Below, piece after piece: positions 27,168 to 36,259 of a stretch of DNA of 64,000 nucleotides. The stretch is taken from positions 1-64,000 of the forward strand of contig NZ_SLUN01000027.1 in NCBI RefSeq assembly GCF_004340685.1. The letters run 5' to 3'. The notes below the pieces were generated by a model, which saw nothing but the letters and a program-made list of their open reading frames with translations, was not told where the DNA came from and did not search any database. Position 1 is the stretch's first letter; every line of letters starts with the position of its first letter. A program made the translations under genes and the position numbers. This DNA is from Hydrogenispora ethanolica. Its GTDB lineage: Bacteria; Bacillota; UBA4882; UBA8346.

Positions 27168-28316
27168 ATGGAACGGGTCTCTTTATTGCAATGCGAATCG
27201 TATGGCACAGGGCTCAAGAGTCAACTGGAAAAGTTGTTAGCGCCTTTGGGCGGGCTGGGTTCGTTTTTCCGGCCCGGGGATCGGGTGTTATTAAAACCCA
27301 ACCTGATCGGTCCCCGTTCGGTGGAGAGCGCGGCGACCACGCATCCGGCGCTGATTCTGGCAATGGCGGAACTGGTCAAGGATTGCGGCGGCCGGGTCGG
27401 GGTGGGCGACAGTCCGGGAATCGGCAGCGCCGAGAGTGTCATCAAGCGGCTGGGAATGGAAGCGGCGCTGAAACGCCTGGGCGCCGCGATCGTCGAATTC
27501 AACACGCCGGTGGCCTTGGCCGGTTTCGGCCGGGAACTCCCCTTTGAGCGCCGTTACAAGAATTTGTTCATGGCCCGGGAACTGGATGATTTTGATCAGC
27601 TGATCAATCTGGCCAAGTTGAAATCGCACGGCCAGATGGGGGTGACGCTGGCGACCAAGAACCTCTTCGGCTGCGTGGTCGGGACCAACAAGGGACGGTG
27701 GCATTTCAACGCCGGCAAGGACCTGGACGGTTTCGCCCGCTTGCTGCTGGAGATCGCCCTGACCGCCCGGCCGGGTTTGCATATCGTCGACGGGATCATC
27801 GGCATGGATGGCAACGGGCCGTCCAACGGCCGGCCGCGCCAGCTGAACATCCTGGCCGCCGGCGGCAATCCGCTGGCCCTCGATCGCGTGATTGTCGAAT
27901 TGCTCCAGAAACGGCCGGAGCAATTCCCGCTCTTTGCGGCGGCCCGCGCCCTGGGCCTGCCCGGACTGGAGCTGGCTGAGATCGCGATCGCCGGGGCTGG
28001 GCCGGAAACGTTACGGGTGGAAGATTTTCAGATCCCCGCCTTTCACCGGACCCATATCTTCGTGAATGAAACCTTCAGCAGGATCGCTTCCGGTCTGCTC
28101 AAGCAGCGGATGCTGCTGGATGAGAAGGCCTGCGTCAACTGCCGCAAGTGCGAGGAGCTCTGTCCGGCGCGGGCCATTTCCTACGCGGGCCGGATCCGGA
28201 TCGACGACAGCCAATGCATCCAGTGCTGTTGTTGCCAGGAGATGTGTCCGGTGGGCGCGTTGCGGGTCAGCGAACCGTTCACTGTCAAATTGTTGCGCAA
28301 GTTGAAAATCATGTGA
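27168..28316 (+). CDS. DUF362 protein with two [4Fe-4S] ferredoxin motifs
   Basis: This 382-aa protein has the DUF362 core (about 1-310: LLKPNLIG, VGVGDSPGIG, LINLAKLKSHGQMGVTLATKNLFGCV) and a C-terminal ferredoxin domain with CVNCRKCEELCPARAI and CIQCCCCQEMCPVGAL. Such proteins are thought to be redox enzymes, but no reaction is established. I place the start at ATG 27168 (seven bases after CGGAGGG), since upstream sequence does not resemble the family. The following kinase gene starts 14 bases after its stop, so they are likely co-expressed. Confidence 0.85.
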   Translation: MERVSLLQCESYGTGLKSQLEKLLAPLGGLGSFFRPGDRVLLKPNLIGPRSVESAATTHPALILAMAELVKDCGGRVGVGDSPGIGSAESVIKRLGMEAALKRLGAAIVEFNTPVALAGFGRELPFERRYKNLFMARELDDFDQLINLAKLKSHGQMGVTLATKNLFGCVVGTNKGRWHFNAGKDLDGFARLLLEIALTARPGLHIVDGIIGMDGNGPSNGRPRQLNILAAGGNPLALDRVIVELLQKRPEQFPLFAAARALGLPGLELAEIAIAGAGPETLRVEDFQIPAFHRTHIFVNETFSRIASGLLKQRMLLDEKACVNCRKCEELCPARAISYAGRIRIDDSQCIQCCCCQEMCPVGALRVSEPFTVKLLRKLKIM

Positions 28317-28330
28317 TTTGGGGGATACGT

Positions 28331-29362
28331 ATGGTACAGGCACGAACGGAGAAAGAATTTGCGGTTTTGGGTCTCGGCGAGGTATTGCTGCGGCTTTCGC
28401 CGCCCAACAAGGAGCGCATTCTGGCCGGCGAGGTCTTTGAGAAACGGGCCGGGGGCTCGGAGTTGAATGTGGTCTCCGGGATCTCGCTCCTGGGGTTGCG
28501 GACCGGCATCGTCACTAAACTGCCGGACAACGAGATCGGCAAATACATCAAAAACCGGATCCGTTTCAGCGGCGTCAGCGATGACTACATCATCTACGAT
28601 TCCGGCAAAAACGCCCGGCTGGGGATCTATTATTACGAGAGCGGCGCCGCGCCCCGCAAACCGACCGTGGTGTACGACCGCGCCAATTCATCCTTTACGT
28701 CTTTGGCCCTGGCGGAGATTCCGGCCGATGTCTATTCCAAAACCGCGGTCTTCCATTTCAGCGGGATCACGATGGCTCTCGGCGCCAACATCCGGGAAGC
28801 GTTGCGGGAGATGATCGCCAATTTCAAGGCCAACGGGACGCTGATCTCTTTCGACGTCAACTTCCGGGCCACCCTGTGGAGCGAGGCGGAGGCGCGGGCC
28901 GAGATCCTGAAGATCCTGCCTCAGGTGGATATCCTCTTCGTGTCCGAGGAGACGCTGCGCAAGATGTTCGGCCGGACCGGCACGGTGGACGCGATGATGA
29001 AGGAGTTCGCCGCCGAGTTCGGCTGCAAGCTGATCGCCACCACCCAGCGGCAGGTGCTCAGCCCCACCCGGCATACCTGGAACTCCCTGATCTATTCCCG
29101 GGAGGAGGATCGCTATTACCAGGAGGAGCCGTATCCCGAGATCGAGGTGGTGGACCGGATCGGCAGCGGCGACGCTTACCTGGCCGGCGTGTTGTTCGGC
29201 CTCTTGAAATTCGGCGCGATCCAGCCGGCCCTGGAGTTTGGCAACGCCATGGCCGCCATCAAAAACACCATCCCCGGGGACATGCCGGTCAGCGACTTCC
29301 ATGAGATTCGCAAGGTCATCACCGATCACCAGAGCCATAACAGCAGCGAATTGAACCGCTGA
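28331..29362 (+). CDS. PfkB family carbohydrate kinase, 2-keto-3-deoxygluconate kinase-like
   Basis: This 343-aa kinase has the ribokinase fold. GLGEVLLRLSPPNKERIL and the sugar-binding RAGGSELNVVSGISLLG open it, the FDVNFRATLW segment is typical of KdgK-like members, and DRIGSGDAYLAGVLFG near the end carries the anion hole and catalytic aspartate. KdgK phosphorylates 2-keto-3-deoxygluconate, though a different sugar acid is possible. The start at ATG 28331 follows TTGGGGGATACGT. No pathway neighbours other than the DUF362 gene help decide. Confidence 0.85.
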   Translation: MVQARTEKEFAVLGLGEVLLRLSPPNKERILAGEVFEKRAGGSELNVVSGISLLGLRTGIVTKLPDNEIGKYIKNRIRFSGVSDDYIIYDSGKNARLGIYYYESGAAPRKPTVVYDRANSSFTSLALAEIPADVYSKTAVFHFSGITMALGANIREALREMIANFKANGTLISFDVNFRATLWSEAEARAEILKILPQVDILFVSEETLRKMFGRTGTVDAMMKEFAAEFGCKLIATTQRQVLSPTRHTWNSLIYSREEDRYYQEEPYPEIEVVDRIGSGDAYLAGVLFGLLKFGAIQPALEFGNAMAAIKNTIPGDMPVSDFHEIRKVITDHQSHNSSELNR

Positions 29363-29380
29363 TTCCGGGGAAGGCGCGAA

Positions 29381-30370
29381 TTACTCCTCGATGCGGCGGA
29401 TGAAGCCCGCCAGCAACTCCCGCAGGTTTTTGCCGGTCGCCGTCCCCTGCTCCGTCTCGGGAAGCAGCAGGGTGGCGGTCCGGTACTTCCGGGTTTTCAG
29501 CGGCAGGGCCCGGCTGAATTCGCCGGAGTTCTTCTGAAGCAGGGTGATGCCTTTTTGGGCCGCCACTTCCTCGAAAGTCTCTTTCACGAACGGATCGGCG
29601 GGCAGCCGCAGCCAGCCTTCGCTCAGCAGCAACTGCAAGTCCTGGCCCGCGGCGCTTCCCAGCGTGATGACGTAGGTCAACTCCGGCCCTCCCTTGAGCG
29701 AACGGACCAGTTCCAGCAGTCCCGAGTTTAACGAGGCGGAGCCGGAGAAGAGCAGGGAAACCGTAGTCGTGGCCGGCCGCGCTTTGAAGAGCATCGCCAC
29801 CAGCTCGGTCAGGGCGGCGCTGTTGATCGGGGAATGCTTCCGCTCCCTGGTCTCGGGCAGCAGCGCCAGCAGCAGCAGCCCGGCCATGGGGATAAACGCC
29901 AGGGGCAGCAGGGCCACGGCGCCCCGCAGGTTCAGCCAGTGGGCCAGGAGCACCGCTAGCCCCAACCCCAGGGTCACCAGATAATAAACATGCTCCGACA
30001 GGCCGGTGGCCGGGAGGACCCCCTGGCCGCCGCTGGGAACGACGATCACTACTTTTTGAAATTCCTTGCTCCGGGCGGGGATGGTGACCGAGAGGTTTTG
30101 GGAGGAACCGGTTTTGACCCGGGCCAGGACGGGCCGGACCAGTTCCGCGGCCAAAAGCAGCCAGGCGATGCCGGTCAGCGCCAGGCCGCCGAACGGCTGG
30201 GCATAGCCGGCCAGGACGCCGAGAACGGCAACGGCCGTAAAGACCAGGATGCTGATTCTGTAACTGTACACCGGTATCCGGTGGGTTTCCGGGTTTAATC
30301 CCAAGGCGGTTAAGCTTTCTTGAATCGCGCCGAGATGGGTCTGGGGACTGCCGGTCGATGTCGTGGGCAT
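29381..30370 (-). CDS. Membrane protein with degenerate M28 peptidase-like domain
   Basis: This 329-aa protein has four hydrophobic stretches (about 42-60, 65-85, 130-150, 155-175) and then INSAALTELVAMLFKARP with TTVSLLFSGSASLNSGLLEL. That segment copies the M28 aminopeptidase pattern for GVAALLELA and VVFVFFGAEE, but the metal-binding His, Asp and Glu are missing, so catalysis is unlikely. It converges with the kinase gene and starts in a 230-base spacer. Function is unknown; a pseudo-enzyme or scaffold role is only a guess. M28 likeness is judged by eye and needs a profile search. Confidence 0.55.
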   Translation of the reverse strand: MPTTSTGSPQTHLGAIQESLTALGLNPETHRIPVYSYRISILVFTAVAVLGVLAGYAQPFGGLALTGIAWLLLAAELVRPVLARVKTGSSQNLSVTIPARSKEFQKVVIVVPSGGQGVLPATGLSEHVYYLVTLGLGLAVLLAHWLNLRGAVALLPLAFIPMAGLLLLALLPETRERKHSPINSAALTELVAMLFKARPATTTVSLLFSGSASLNSGLLELVRSLKGGPELTYVITLGSAAGQDLQLLLSEGWLRLPADPFVKETFEEVAAQKGITLLQKNSGEFSRALPLKTRKYRTATLLLPETEQGTATGKNLRELLAGFIRRIEE

Positions 30371-30601
30371 GGTATCGACTCCTTCGTCAAGATTGATAGC
30401 CTTATCGGAACGCCATCCGTGCGACGGCGTTTGCTTCTTCCTTCGGATTATTCGACTTCCATCGCATAAATCCTACTGCGGATGATCGGGAATGGCACAA
30501 TTCTTCGCGGGATCAAGCGGATTTGAGGAACGATTTTCCTGGGCGAGCAGGATTTGCGGCAGTTGAAGCGAATTGGAGGGAGGTGGAGGAGATCACGGAT
30601 T
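30371..30601. other. Spacer between divergent membrane protein and ruvC
   Basis: No gene recognised. Several purine-rich GGAG and GGAGGAG words lie just before ruvC, from about 30575, and supply its ribosome binding site. Confidence 0.35.
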
Positions 30602-31090
30602 ATGATCATTTTGGGAATCGATCCCGGGACGGCGATTACCGGTTTTGGTGTCATCGCCCACGAGGGAAATCATTTGCGGCGGATCACCTACGGGGTGGTC
30701 CGGACCGAGGCCGGCCTGGCGCTGGCTTCCCGGTTGAGCCGGATCTACCGGCAGATTCAGACGATTATTCAGGAGTACCGGCCGGAAGTGGTGGCCGTCG
30801 AGGAACTCTTTTTCAATAAGAATGTCCGGACCGCCCTGGCGGTGGGCCAGGCCCGCGGCGTGATTCTATTGGCGGCGGAGACCGCGGGACTGGAGACGGT
30901 GGAGTATACGCCGCTCCAAGTGAAACAGGCGGTGGTGGGATACGGCCGCGCCGAGAAGCAACAGGTCCAGGAGATGGTCCGCATGCTGCTCTGCCTTCCG
31001 GAGATCCCCAAGCCCGACGATGCCGCCGATGCCTTGGCCATCGCCATCTGCCACGCCCATTCGCGGAAACTGTCCAAGGTGTGTTATTAA
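30602..31090 (+). CDS. ruvC: Holliday junction resolvase RuvC
   Basis: This 162-aa endonuclease cleaves Holliday junctions with RuvAB. The four metal-binding acids are visible: Asp in LGIDPGTA, Glu in VAVEELFFNKN, and two Asp in PDDAADALAIAICHAH. The start is ATG 30602 after a GGAGGTGGAGGAG stretch; an earlier in-frame ATG would add an arginine-rich segment that does not fit the family. The C-terminus CHAHSRKLSKVCY is normal, and the degenerate repeat array begins right after it. Confidence 0.95.
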   Translation: MIILGIDPGTAITGFGVIAHEGNHLRRITYGVVRTEAGLALASRLSRIYRQIQTIIQEYRPEVVAVEELFFNKNVRTALAVGQARGVILLAAETAGLETVEYTPLQVKQAVVGYGRAEKQQVQEMVRMLLCLPEIPKPDDAADALAIAICHAHSRKLSKVCY

Positions 31091-31109
31091 AAAGAGGAGA
31101 CAGCATTGG

Positions 31110-31390
31110 CGGCTGGGGAAGCTGGGGACGAAAGCCGGGAAAGGGTTCCGCAGGGTTCGGAGGAGCCGCCGGAACTTCCGGCGAACCTTCCGGTGGCTTC
31201 GGACGATTGACCGAAGCCTTTGGCAGGCTTTTCGAAGAATTCGGAAGACCGCCCCAAGGCTTTGGAATGCCGTTCGGCGGCTCCGGCGGACCGTCCGCAG
31301 CGTCCGGCAAGCCTGCCACGGCCTTGGGAAGAGCTTGCGGAGCATTCGGAGCCTCTCCGGCAGAATATCGGAGCACCCAGCAATATTGGA
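31110..31390. repeat. Degenerate 21-bp array between ruvC and ruvA
   Basis: Here the 21-base period shows as seven-codon repeats in the plus frame of 31081: GFGRLTE, AFGRLFE, EFGRPPQ, GFGMPFG, GSGGPSA, ASGKPAT, ALGRACG and AFGASPA. In another frame the reading is FRRVRRS, FRWLRTI and FRRIRKT, close to a 14-codon repeat, suggesting a 42-base higher-order unit. DNA identity between units is low and CTTCGG or TTCGGA recurs. There is no start signal or homologue for a protein. It separates two genes that are normally adjacent. Confidence 0.72.
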
Positions 31391-31426
31391 AATTTTAGAT
31401 GAGCCATCAAATTTGGAGGGGATTCG

Positions 31427-32029
31427 ATGATCGCCACGCTTACCGGAAAAGTGCAGAGCGTCAGCGGCGAAAGTTGTGTGATTGATGTGAACGGCGTCGG
31501 GTATCAGGTTTTTATGCCGCTCCCGGCCCTGGAGACGATCAGCCGGACCGGGGAACCGGTGCGGGTTTTCACCCATTTTCACCTGCGCGAGGATGGCGCG
31601 GCGCTGTTCGGGTTCTTGACGCCCGAGGACAAGGCGGTTTTTGAGAAGATCATCGGCGTGTCGGGGATTGGTCCCAAGACCGCCCTGGCGGTGCTGGGGA
31701 CGCTCTCCGGCGGCCGGTTCGCCGAGGCCGTTCATAACGAGGACCACCGGGTGCTGACCAGCGTCTCCGGGATCGGCCTCAAGACGGCCCAGCGGCTGAT
31801 CCTGGAGCTCAAAGGCAAGCTGGTGCGCGTCAGCGGCGCCAATGAGGCCGGCCAGAAAGCCGGGGCCGGCTTTGACAGTTCCTTCGGCGACGCGGTGGAC
31901 GCCCTGGTCTCACTGGGGTATCCTCAGAAAGAGGCGGTGACGGCCATCGAAACCCTGACCGCCGCCGAGCCCGGCCTGACCACCCCGGAATTGGTGCGCC
32001 GCGCCTTAAAAAATCTAGGCAGAAAGTGA
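31427..32029 (+). CDS. ruvA: Holliday junction DNA helicase subunit RuvA
   Basis: This 200-aa protein binds the four-way junction and recruits RuvB. It opens MIATLTGKVQSVSGESCVIDVNGVGYQVF (OB-like domain), has two helix-hairpin-helix motifs (IIGVSGIGPKTALAVL and VSGIGLKTAQRLILELK) and a C-terminal RuvB-binding domain (DAVDALVSLGYPQKEAVTAI). GGAGGGG lies six bases before the ATG. The start is separated from ruvC by 336 bases of repeats. Confidence 0.96.
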   Translation: MIATLTGKVQSVSGESCVIDVNGVGYQVFMPLPALETISRTGEPVRVFTHFHLREDGAALFGFLTPEDKAVFEKIIGVSGIGPKTALAVLGTLSGGRFAEAVHNEDHRVLTSVSGIGLKTAQRLILELKGKLVRVSGANEAGQKAGAGFDSSFGDAVDALVSLGYPQKEAVTAIETLTAAEPGLTTPELVRRALKNLGRK

Positions 32030-32041
32030 ATGGAATAATCC

Positions 32042-33091
32042 ATGGAAATGGAAGAAGAGCGGATTGTCAGCGCTTTAAAACAGATCAACGACGACAGCGA
32101 GTTCAGCCTGAGACCCCGCAACTTTGCGGAGTATATCGGCCAGCCGCGCGTTAAGGAGAATATGCAGGTCTTCATCCAGGCCGCCAAGGCGCGGCGCGAG
32201 TCCCTGGATCATGTGTTGCTCTACGGCCCGCCCGGCCTCGGCAAAACGTCGCTGGCCCACATTATCGCCAATGAGCTGCAGGTGCACATCCGGATCACCT
32301 CGGGCCCGGCCATCGAACGCCCGGCCGATCTGGCGGCGATCCTGACCAACCTGGAGCCCAGCGACGTGCTGTTCATCGACGAGGTGCACCGGCTGAACCG
32401 CGCGGTGGAGGAGGTGCTCTACCCGGCGATGGAGGATTTCGCCCTGGACATCATCATCGGCAAGGGACCCAGCGCCCGGTCGGTCCGGATCGACCTGCCC
32501 CGTTTCACGCTGGTGGGAGCGACCACCCGGGCCGGATCGCTGTCGGCCCCGTTGCGCGACCGCTTCGGGATCATCAACCGGCTGGAGTTTTATGCTCCCG
32601 AGGATCTGCAAAAGATCATCGAACGTTCGGCGGAGATCCTGAAGATCGAGATCGAAAAGTCAGGCGCCCTGGAGATCGCCCGCCGTTCGCGGGGCACGCC
32701 CCGGATCGCCAACCGGCTCCTGAAACGGGTCCGCGACTATGCCCAGGTCAAGACGGGCGGGGCGGTCACCGCCAACACCGCCGATCAGGCGTTGCGGATG
32801 CTGGAAGTCGACGCCCTGGGGCTGGACCGGATCGACCGCACGGTGCTGCTGACGATCATCGATAAATTCGACGGCGGCCCGGTCGGCCTGGATACCATCG
32901 CCGCCTCCATCGGCGAGGAGTCGGAGACCATCGAGGATGTTTATGAACCGTACCTGTTGCAGATCGGTTTCATAAACCGGACGCCGCGGGGGAGAATAGC
33001 TACCAGGCTGGCCTATGATCATCTGCACCGTTACTACAAGCCCTGCCCCGCCCCGGCCCGGCAGGACGGGTTGTTTGAGGAATCGCAATGA
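32042..33091 (+). CDS. ruvB: Holliday junction DNA helicase RuvB
   Basis: This 349-aa AAA+ motor drives branch migration with RuvA. Visible features are [22 protein letters not shown], Walker [10 protein letters not shown], Walker [20 protein letters not shown], sensor 1 [18 protein letters not shown] with the arginine finger, and a C-terminal winged helix ([30 protein letters not shown]). It begins 12 bases after ruvA. Confidence 0.97.
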   Translation: MEMEEERIVSALKQINDDSEFSLRPRNFAEYIGQPRVKENMQVFIQAAKARRESLDHVLLYGPPGLGKTSLAHIIANELQVHIRITSGPAIERPADLAAILTNLEPSDVLFIDEVHRLNRAVEEVLYPAMEDFALDIIIGKGPSARSVRIDLPRFTLVGATTRAGSLSAPLRDRFGIINRLEFYAPEDLQKIIERSAEILKIEIEKSGALEIARRSRGTPRIANRLLKRVRDYAQVKTGGAVTANTADQALRMLEVDALGLDRIDRTVLLTIIDKFDGGPVGLDTIAASIGEESETIEDVYEPYLLQIGFINRTPRGRIATRLAYDHLHRYYKPCPAPARQDGLFEESQ

Positions 33092-33115
33092 AAGCGTTGA
33101 AAGGAGTGACGGGAG

Positions 33116-33646
33116 ATGAAACTCTTGCTCCATGCCTGTTGCGGGCCTTGTTCCTGTTATACCACGCAGCAGTTGACCGAAGAGGGCTTCGAGCCGACGC
33201 TCTTCTTTTTTAATCCCAATATCCATCCCTACCAGGAGCAGTTGCGCCGCCGCGACGGGCTGCGGCAGCTGGCCGAGGTGCGCGGATTGCCGCTGGTCGA
33301 GGAGCCCGGCTACGAATTGGAGGAGTTTTTGGCCCAGGTCGCGGCGGAGCCCGCGCAACGCTGCGCCAAATGCTACCGGATCCGCCTGGCCCGCACCGCG
33401 GCCAAGGCCAAGGAGCTGGGGTTCGAGCGTTTCGGGACCACCCTTTTGATCAGCCCTTACCAGAATCGGGAACTGCTGATCGCGACCGGCCGGGAGTTGG
33501 CTCAAGGATTTGGCTTGCAATTTCACGACGCGGATTTCCGGCCGGGTTTCCGGCAGAGCCAGGCGATGGCCAAAGAGCTGGGTCTCTACCGGCAAGGCTA
33601 TTGCGGCTGCGTTTACAGCGAGAAAGACCGTTACTACAAAGGGTGA
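33116..33646 (+). CDS. queH: Epoxyqueuosine reductase QueH
   Basis: This 176-aa protein makes the last step of queuosine synthesis in tRNA. It has the QueH (DUF208) motifs: LLHACCGPCSCYT at the start, CAKCYRIRL near residue 83, and YCGCVYSEKDRYY at the end, whose cysteines bind iron-sulfur and mononuclear iron. Position after ruvB and before recO is common in Firmicutes. Confidence 0.93.
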   Translation: MKLLLHACCGPCSCYTTQQLTEEGFEPTLFFFNPNIHPYQEQLRRRDGLRQLAEVRGLPLVEEPGYELEEFLAQVAAEPAQRCAKCYRIRLARTAAKAKELGFERFGTTLLISPYQNRELLIATGRELAQGFGLQFHDADFRPGFRQSQAMAKELGLYRQGYCGCVYSEKDRYYKG

Positions 33647-33652
33647 GCGGGT

Positions 33653-33877
33653 ATGAATGAGCTGTCCGGATTGGGCAAGATCCTGGTGGCGCTGGGCCTG
33701 GTCATCGCCGGCCTCGGGGTATGGTTGTGGCTCGGCGGCAAGATCCCGGGGTTTGGGCGTCTCCCCGGCGACATTCTGATCAAGCGGGGCAATTTTACCT
33801 TCTACTTCCCGCTGGCCACCTGCATTCTGGTGAGCATCGTGGTGACCCTTATTCTGGCGTTATTCCGGAGACATTAG
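33653..33877 (+). CDS. DUF2905 membrane protein
   Basis: This 74-aa protein has two membrane helices (about 8-28 and 50-70) and the family motif LGKIPGFGRLPGDILI-like stretch (GGKIPGFGRLPGDILIKRGN). Function is unknown. It is in an operon with queH and recO, whose ATG abuts its stop. Confidence 0.88.
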   Translation: MNELSGLGKILVALGLVIAGLGVWLWLGGKIPGFGRLPGDILIKRGNFTFYFPLATCILVSIVVTLILALFRRH

Positions 33878-34630
33878 ATGAGTTTATATCGGACCAAAGC
33901 CCTCGTCTTAAAATGCCGCAACTTCGGCGAGGCCGACCGGGTGCTGGTGCTCCTCAGCGAGGACCACGGCAAGCTGGAGGCCGTGGTGAAAGGCGCGCGC
34001 CGGCCCCGCAGCCGGTTCGTGGGGAACACTCTGCCTTTCAATCTCCTGCAGACGCTGTTGTTGACCGGGAAGAGCCTGGAGACCTTGAGCCAGGCCGAGC
34101 TGCTTCATTCCTTTTCCAGCCTGCGCGAAGACTTGATCCGGATGGCCTATGCCAGTTTCTGGGCGGAGCTGGTGGACCGTTTTGTGCCGGAGCGGGAGGA
34201 GGCGCGGGAGATCTTCCGTTTTCTGCTGGCGGCTTTCGTCACGCTGGAAGGGGATCATGATCCGGGCTTGCTGAATCTGGCCTTTCAAGCCCGGCTGTTG
34301 AATTACCTCGGATACCAACCGGAGCTTGATGGTTGCGTGGGATGCGGCACGGCGGAGGCGGACTTTCGTTTCTCCGCGCAGGCGGGCGGGTTGGTCTGCC
34401 CGGAGTGCCGGGAGCAGTACCGGGATCTGATACCGGTCGACCGGGTGCTGATCGACGGGTTGCAGCGGATCGCCGTCACCGACCTCCGCCAATTGGCTCA
34501 ATTGGACCTGACCAGCGGCCAGCGCCAATCCTTGTTGCGACTCTTGCGCTCCTTCATCGAAGCCCGGATGGATCAGCCTCTCAAATCCCAACTATTCCTC
34601 GATCACTTGCTTTCCTCCACCTCTCCTTGA
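33878..34630 (+). CDS. recO: DNA repair protein RecO
   Basis: This 250-aa protein anneals single strands and loads RecA with RecR. It has the OB-fold N-terminus (YRTKALVLKCRNFGEADRVLVLLSEDHGKLEAVVKGARRPRSRF) and, in the second half, a zinc finger with CVGCG (about 151) and CPEC (about 172). The ATG directly follows the DUF2905 stop and uses GGAG inside that gene. Confidence 0.94.
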   Translation: MSLYRTKALVLKCRNFGEADRVLVLLSEDHGKLEAVVKGARRPRSRFVGNTLPFNLLQTLLLTGKSLETLSQAELLHSFSSLREDLIRMAYASFWAELVDRFVPEREEAREIFRFLLAAFVTLEGDHDPGLLNLAFQARLLNYLGYQPELDGCVGCGTAEADFRFSAQAGGLVCPECREQYRDLIPVDRVLIDGLQRIAVTDLRQLAQLDLTSGQRQSLLRLLRSFIEARMDQPLKSQLFLDHLLSSTSP

Positions 34631-34849
34631 GTTGATTTTCCGCCCGGAACGATGCCGTTGAATGGCTTGGCCTCCTATTGTAGTGAGAATAGCCGGGTCC
34701 GGCATCGGGTAATCTATAGGTATGGGATAATAGGATTCCAAGGTGAAAGTAAATTCCGCTATTGTCTTCTCCCAGCCATGATGGGCAAGGATGGGAAAGC
34801 ATAACCAGACTGTTCGGTGCATGATTATTGGGATAGGGAGGTGAATGGT

Positions 34850-35230
34850 ATGGATAATTTAGAAAAGGTCGACCTGGTCCGGGAACGGATGGATGTCAGC
34901 TACGAAGAGGCAAAACGGGCTCTGGAAGCCACCAATTGGGATGTGGTGGAGGCGATTATCAAGATCGAACAGGATTCGCGCAGCGCGAAGGAGGAGATCT
35001 TCGTGCGCGGCAGTGAGTTGGTGGATAAAGTCAAGGAACTGATCCGCAAAGGCAACGTCTCGAAGATCCGCGTCAAACAGGAGGATAAGGTGCTGGTGGA
35101 AGTGCCGGTCACCGCCGGGGTGGTCGGGGCGCTGCTTGCGCCGCAACTGGCGATCATCGGAGCAGTGGCCGCCCTGGTCAGCCGGTGCACGGTGGAAATT
35201 GAACGGATCGACTCCGATGTCTACCATTGA
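34850..35230 (+). CDS. UBA/TS-N and DUF4342 domain protein
   Basis: This 126-aa protein has an N-terminal UBA/TS-N-like helical domain (EKVDLVRERMDVSYEEAKRALEATNWDVVEAIIKIEQ) as found in EF-Ts, then a DUF4342 domain (LVDKVKELIRKGNVSKIRVKQEDKVLVEVPVTAGVVG) with a hydrophobic C-terminal stretch at about 85-110. I start at ATG 34850, as GGGAGGTG lies six bases ahead; an upstream ATG in frame lacks one. It is separate from recO by a 220-base spacer. Function is unknown; nascent-chain or membrane binding would fit. Confidence 0.82.
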   Translation: MDNLEKVDLVRERMDVSYEEAKRALEATNWDVVEAIIKIEQDSRSAKEEIFVRGSELVDKVKELIRKGNVSKIRVKQEDKVLVEVPVTAGVVGALLAPQLAIIGAVAALVSRCTVEIERIDSDVYH

Positions 35231-35249
35231 CAGATGAGGGATCAATTTG

Positions 35250-35478
35250 ATATATTGTCGAGTAGGCGATTCGTTGCCGCCAACATTTCCATATGGGCGA
35301 TGAAGAAGAGAATTACCAAACTGTAAAGGGTTCAGAGAGCCGGGGGATGGTGCGACCCGGACCACTGCGTTTGGGAAAGGCGCTTTGAGCTATTGAAAGA
35401 AGTGGGCTCTCCGAGCCAAGCAGGGTGGAACCGCGGGAAACCTCTCGTCCCTGAAAAGGGATCAGGTTTCTTTTTTTA
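35250..35478 (+). ncRNA. T-box riboswitch, glycine type, ahead of glyS
   Basis: The T-box sequence AGGGTGGAACCGCG lies at 35422-35435. Upstream are AGAGAGC and GACCC-type stem I elements, and the likely specifier GGC (35379-35381) in GGGAAAGGCGCTTTGAG. After the T-box a terminator forms: GAAACCT and TCCCT pair with AGGGA and AGGTTTC and are followed by seven T. Uncharged tRNA-Gly would bind and let transcription continue into the spoIIM-like gene and glyS. The specifier call is by eye. Confidence 0.88.
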
Positions 35479-35596
35479 TTCTCAAAAACCGCGATGGTAT
35501 TGAAATTTTCCGGTCGCCATAATAATGATCCAGGGCGATTAAAAAGTCGGATTCGCCCGGCCGGTGGACGGAAAATCGGCAAAACGTAAGGGGGAT

Positions 35597-36244
35597 ATGA
35601 TGACGGAGTTTGGAACGAAGCTCAGACAGTTATTGAAAAGAGATCGACGGTTGTTTCTGATCCTGGGGTTATTATTGGTGGGAGGAGCCTGGCTGGGAGA
35701 GCTGCTGCCCCGCCTGAATCCGGAGGCCGCCCGCGACATCGAACGGATGGCGCTGGAACATTTCGGAGAGATTGCCCGCAGGATGAAAGGAGCTTCGTTA
35801 TTCGTTCAGATACTGGTGATCTGGGTGAACAATATCTCAGCCTCGATCCTGGCGTTTTGCGCGGGGCTGATCTTTCCGCCCGTTCCCATCCTGATGTTGG
35901 CCGGCAACGGCTTGTTGATCGGCGTGTTTCAAAATTACACGGAGGCCCACGCCGGTTTAAGCGTGGCCCAATATTACCTGGGGTTGTTGCCGCACGGCAT
36001 CTTTGAACTGCCGGCCTATATCATCGCCATTGGCCTCGGGTTCCGGTTCGGCATGATTCCTTACCGGTTAATCCGGCATTATCTTACGACCAAAGAACAT
36101 CTGCCGCTTTTCCGGGAATTCCTCGGCGAATTACGATATTACGCTATCTTCCTTTTTATTCTTTTCACTGTCGCCGCCGCGGTGGAGGTGGCCGTTACCC
36201 CTTATGTAATGCAGCTTTTTTTAAAATATCCCATATCAATTTGA
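35597..36244 (+). CDS. SpoIIM-like (DUF95) membrane protein
   Basis: This 215-aa protein has about five membrane helices (first at 20-38) and the DUF95 pattern: VQILVIWVNNISASILAFCAG, NGLLIGVFQNY, YLGLLPHGIFELPAYIIAIGLGFRFG. SpoIIM acts in engulfment peptidoglycan degradation in spore formers, but many DUF95 proteins are not sporulation specific. It is placed between a glycine T-box and glyS, so it is presumably expressed when glycine tRNA is uncharged. The start at ATG 35597 follows GGGGGA closely; the next ATG codon is also possible. Confidence 0.85.
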   Translation: MMTEFGTKLRQLLKRDRRLFLILGLLLVGGAWLGELLPRLNPEAARDIERMALEHFGEIARRMKGASLFVQILVIWVNNISASILAFCAGLIFPPVPILMLAGNGLLIGVFQNYTEAHAGLSVAQYYLGLLPHGIFELPAYIIAIGLGFRFGMIPYRLIRHYLTTKEHLPLFREFLGELRYYAIFLFILFTVAAAVEVAVTPYVMQLFLKYPISI

Positions 36245-36259
36245 TCAGGAGGGTTTACG

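Noticed and set aside
30813-31376. Minus-strand and plus-strand frames in the ruvC-ruvA spacer
   Set aside because: They overlap ruvC and the repeat and have biased composition only.
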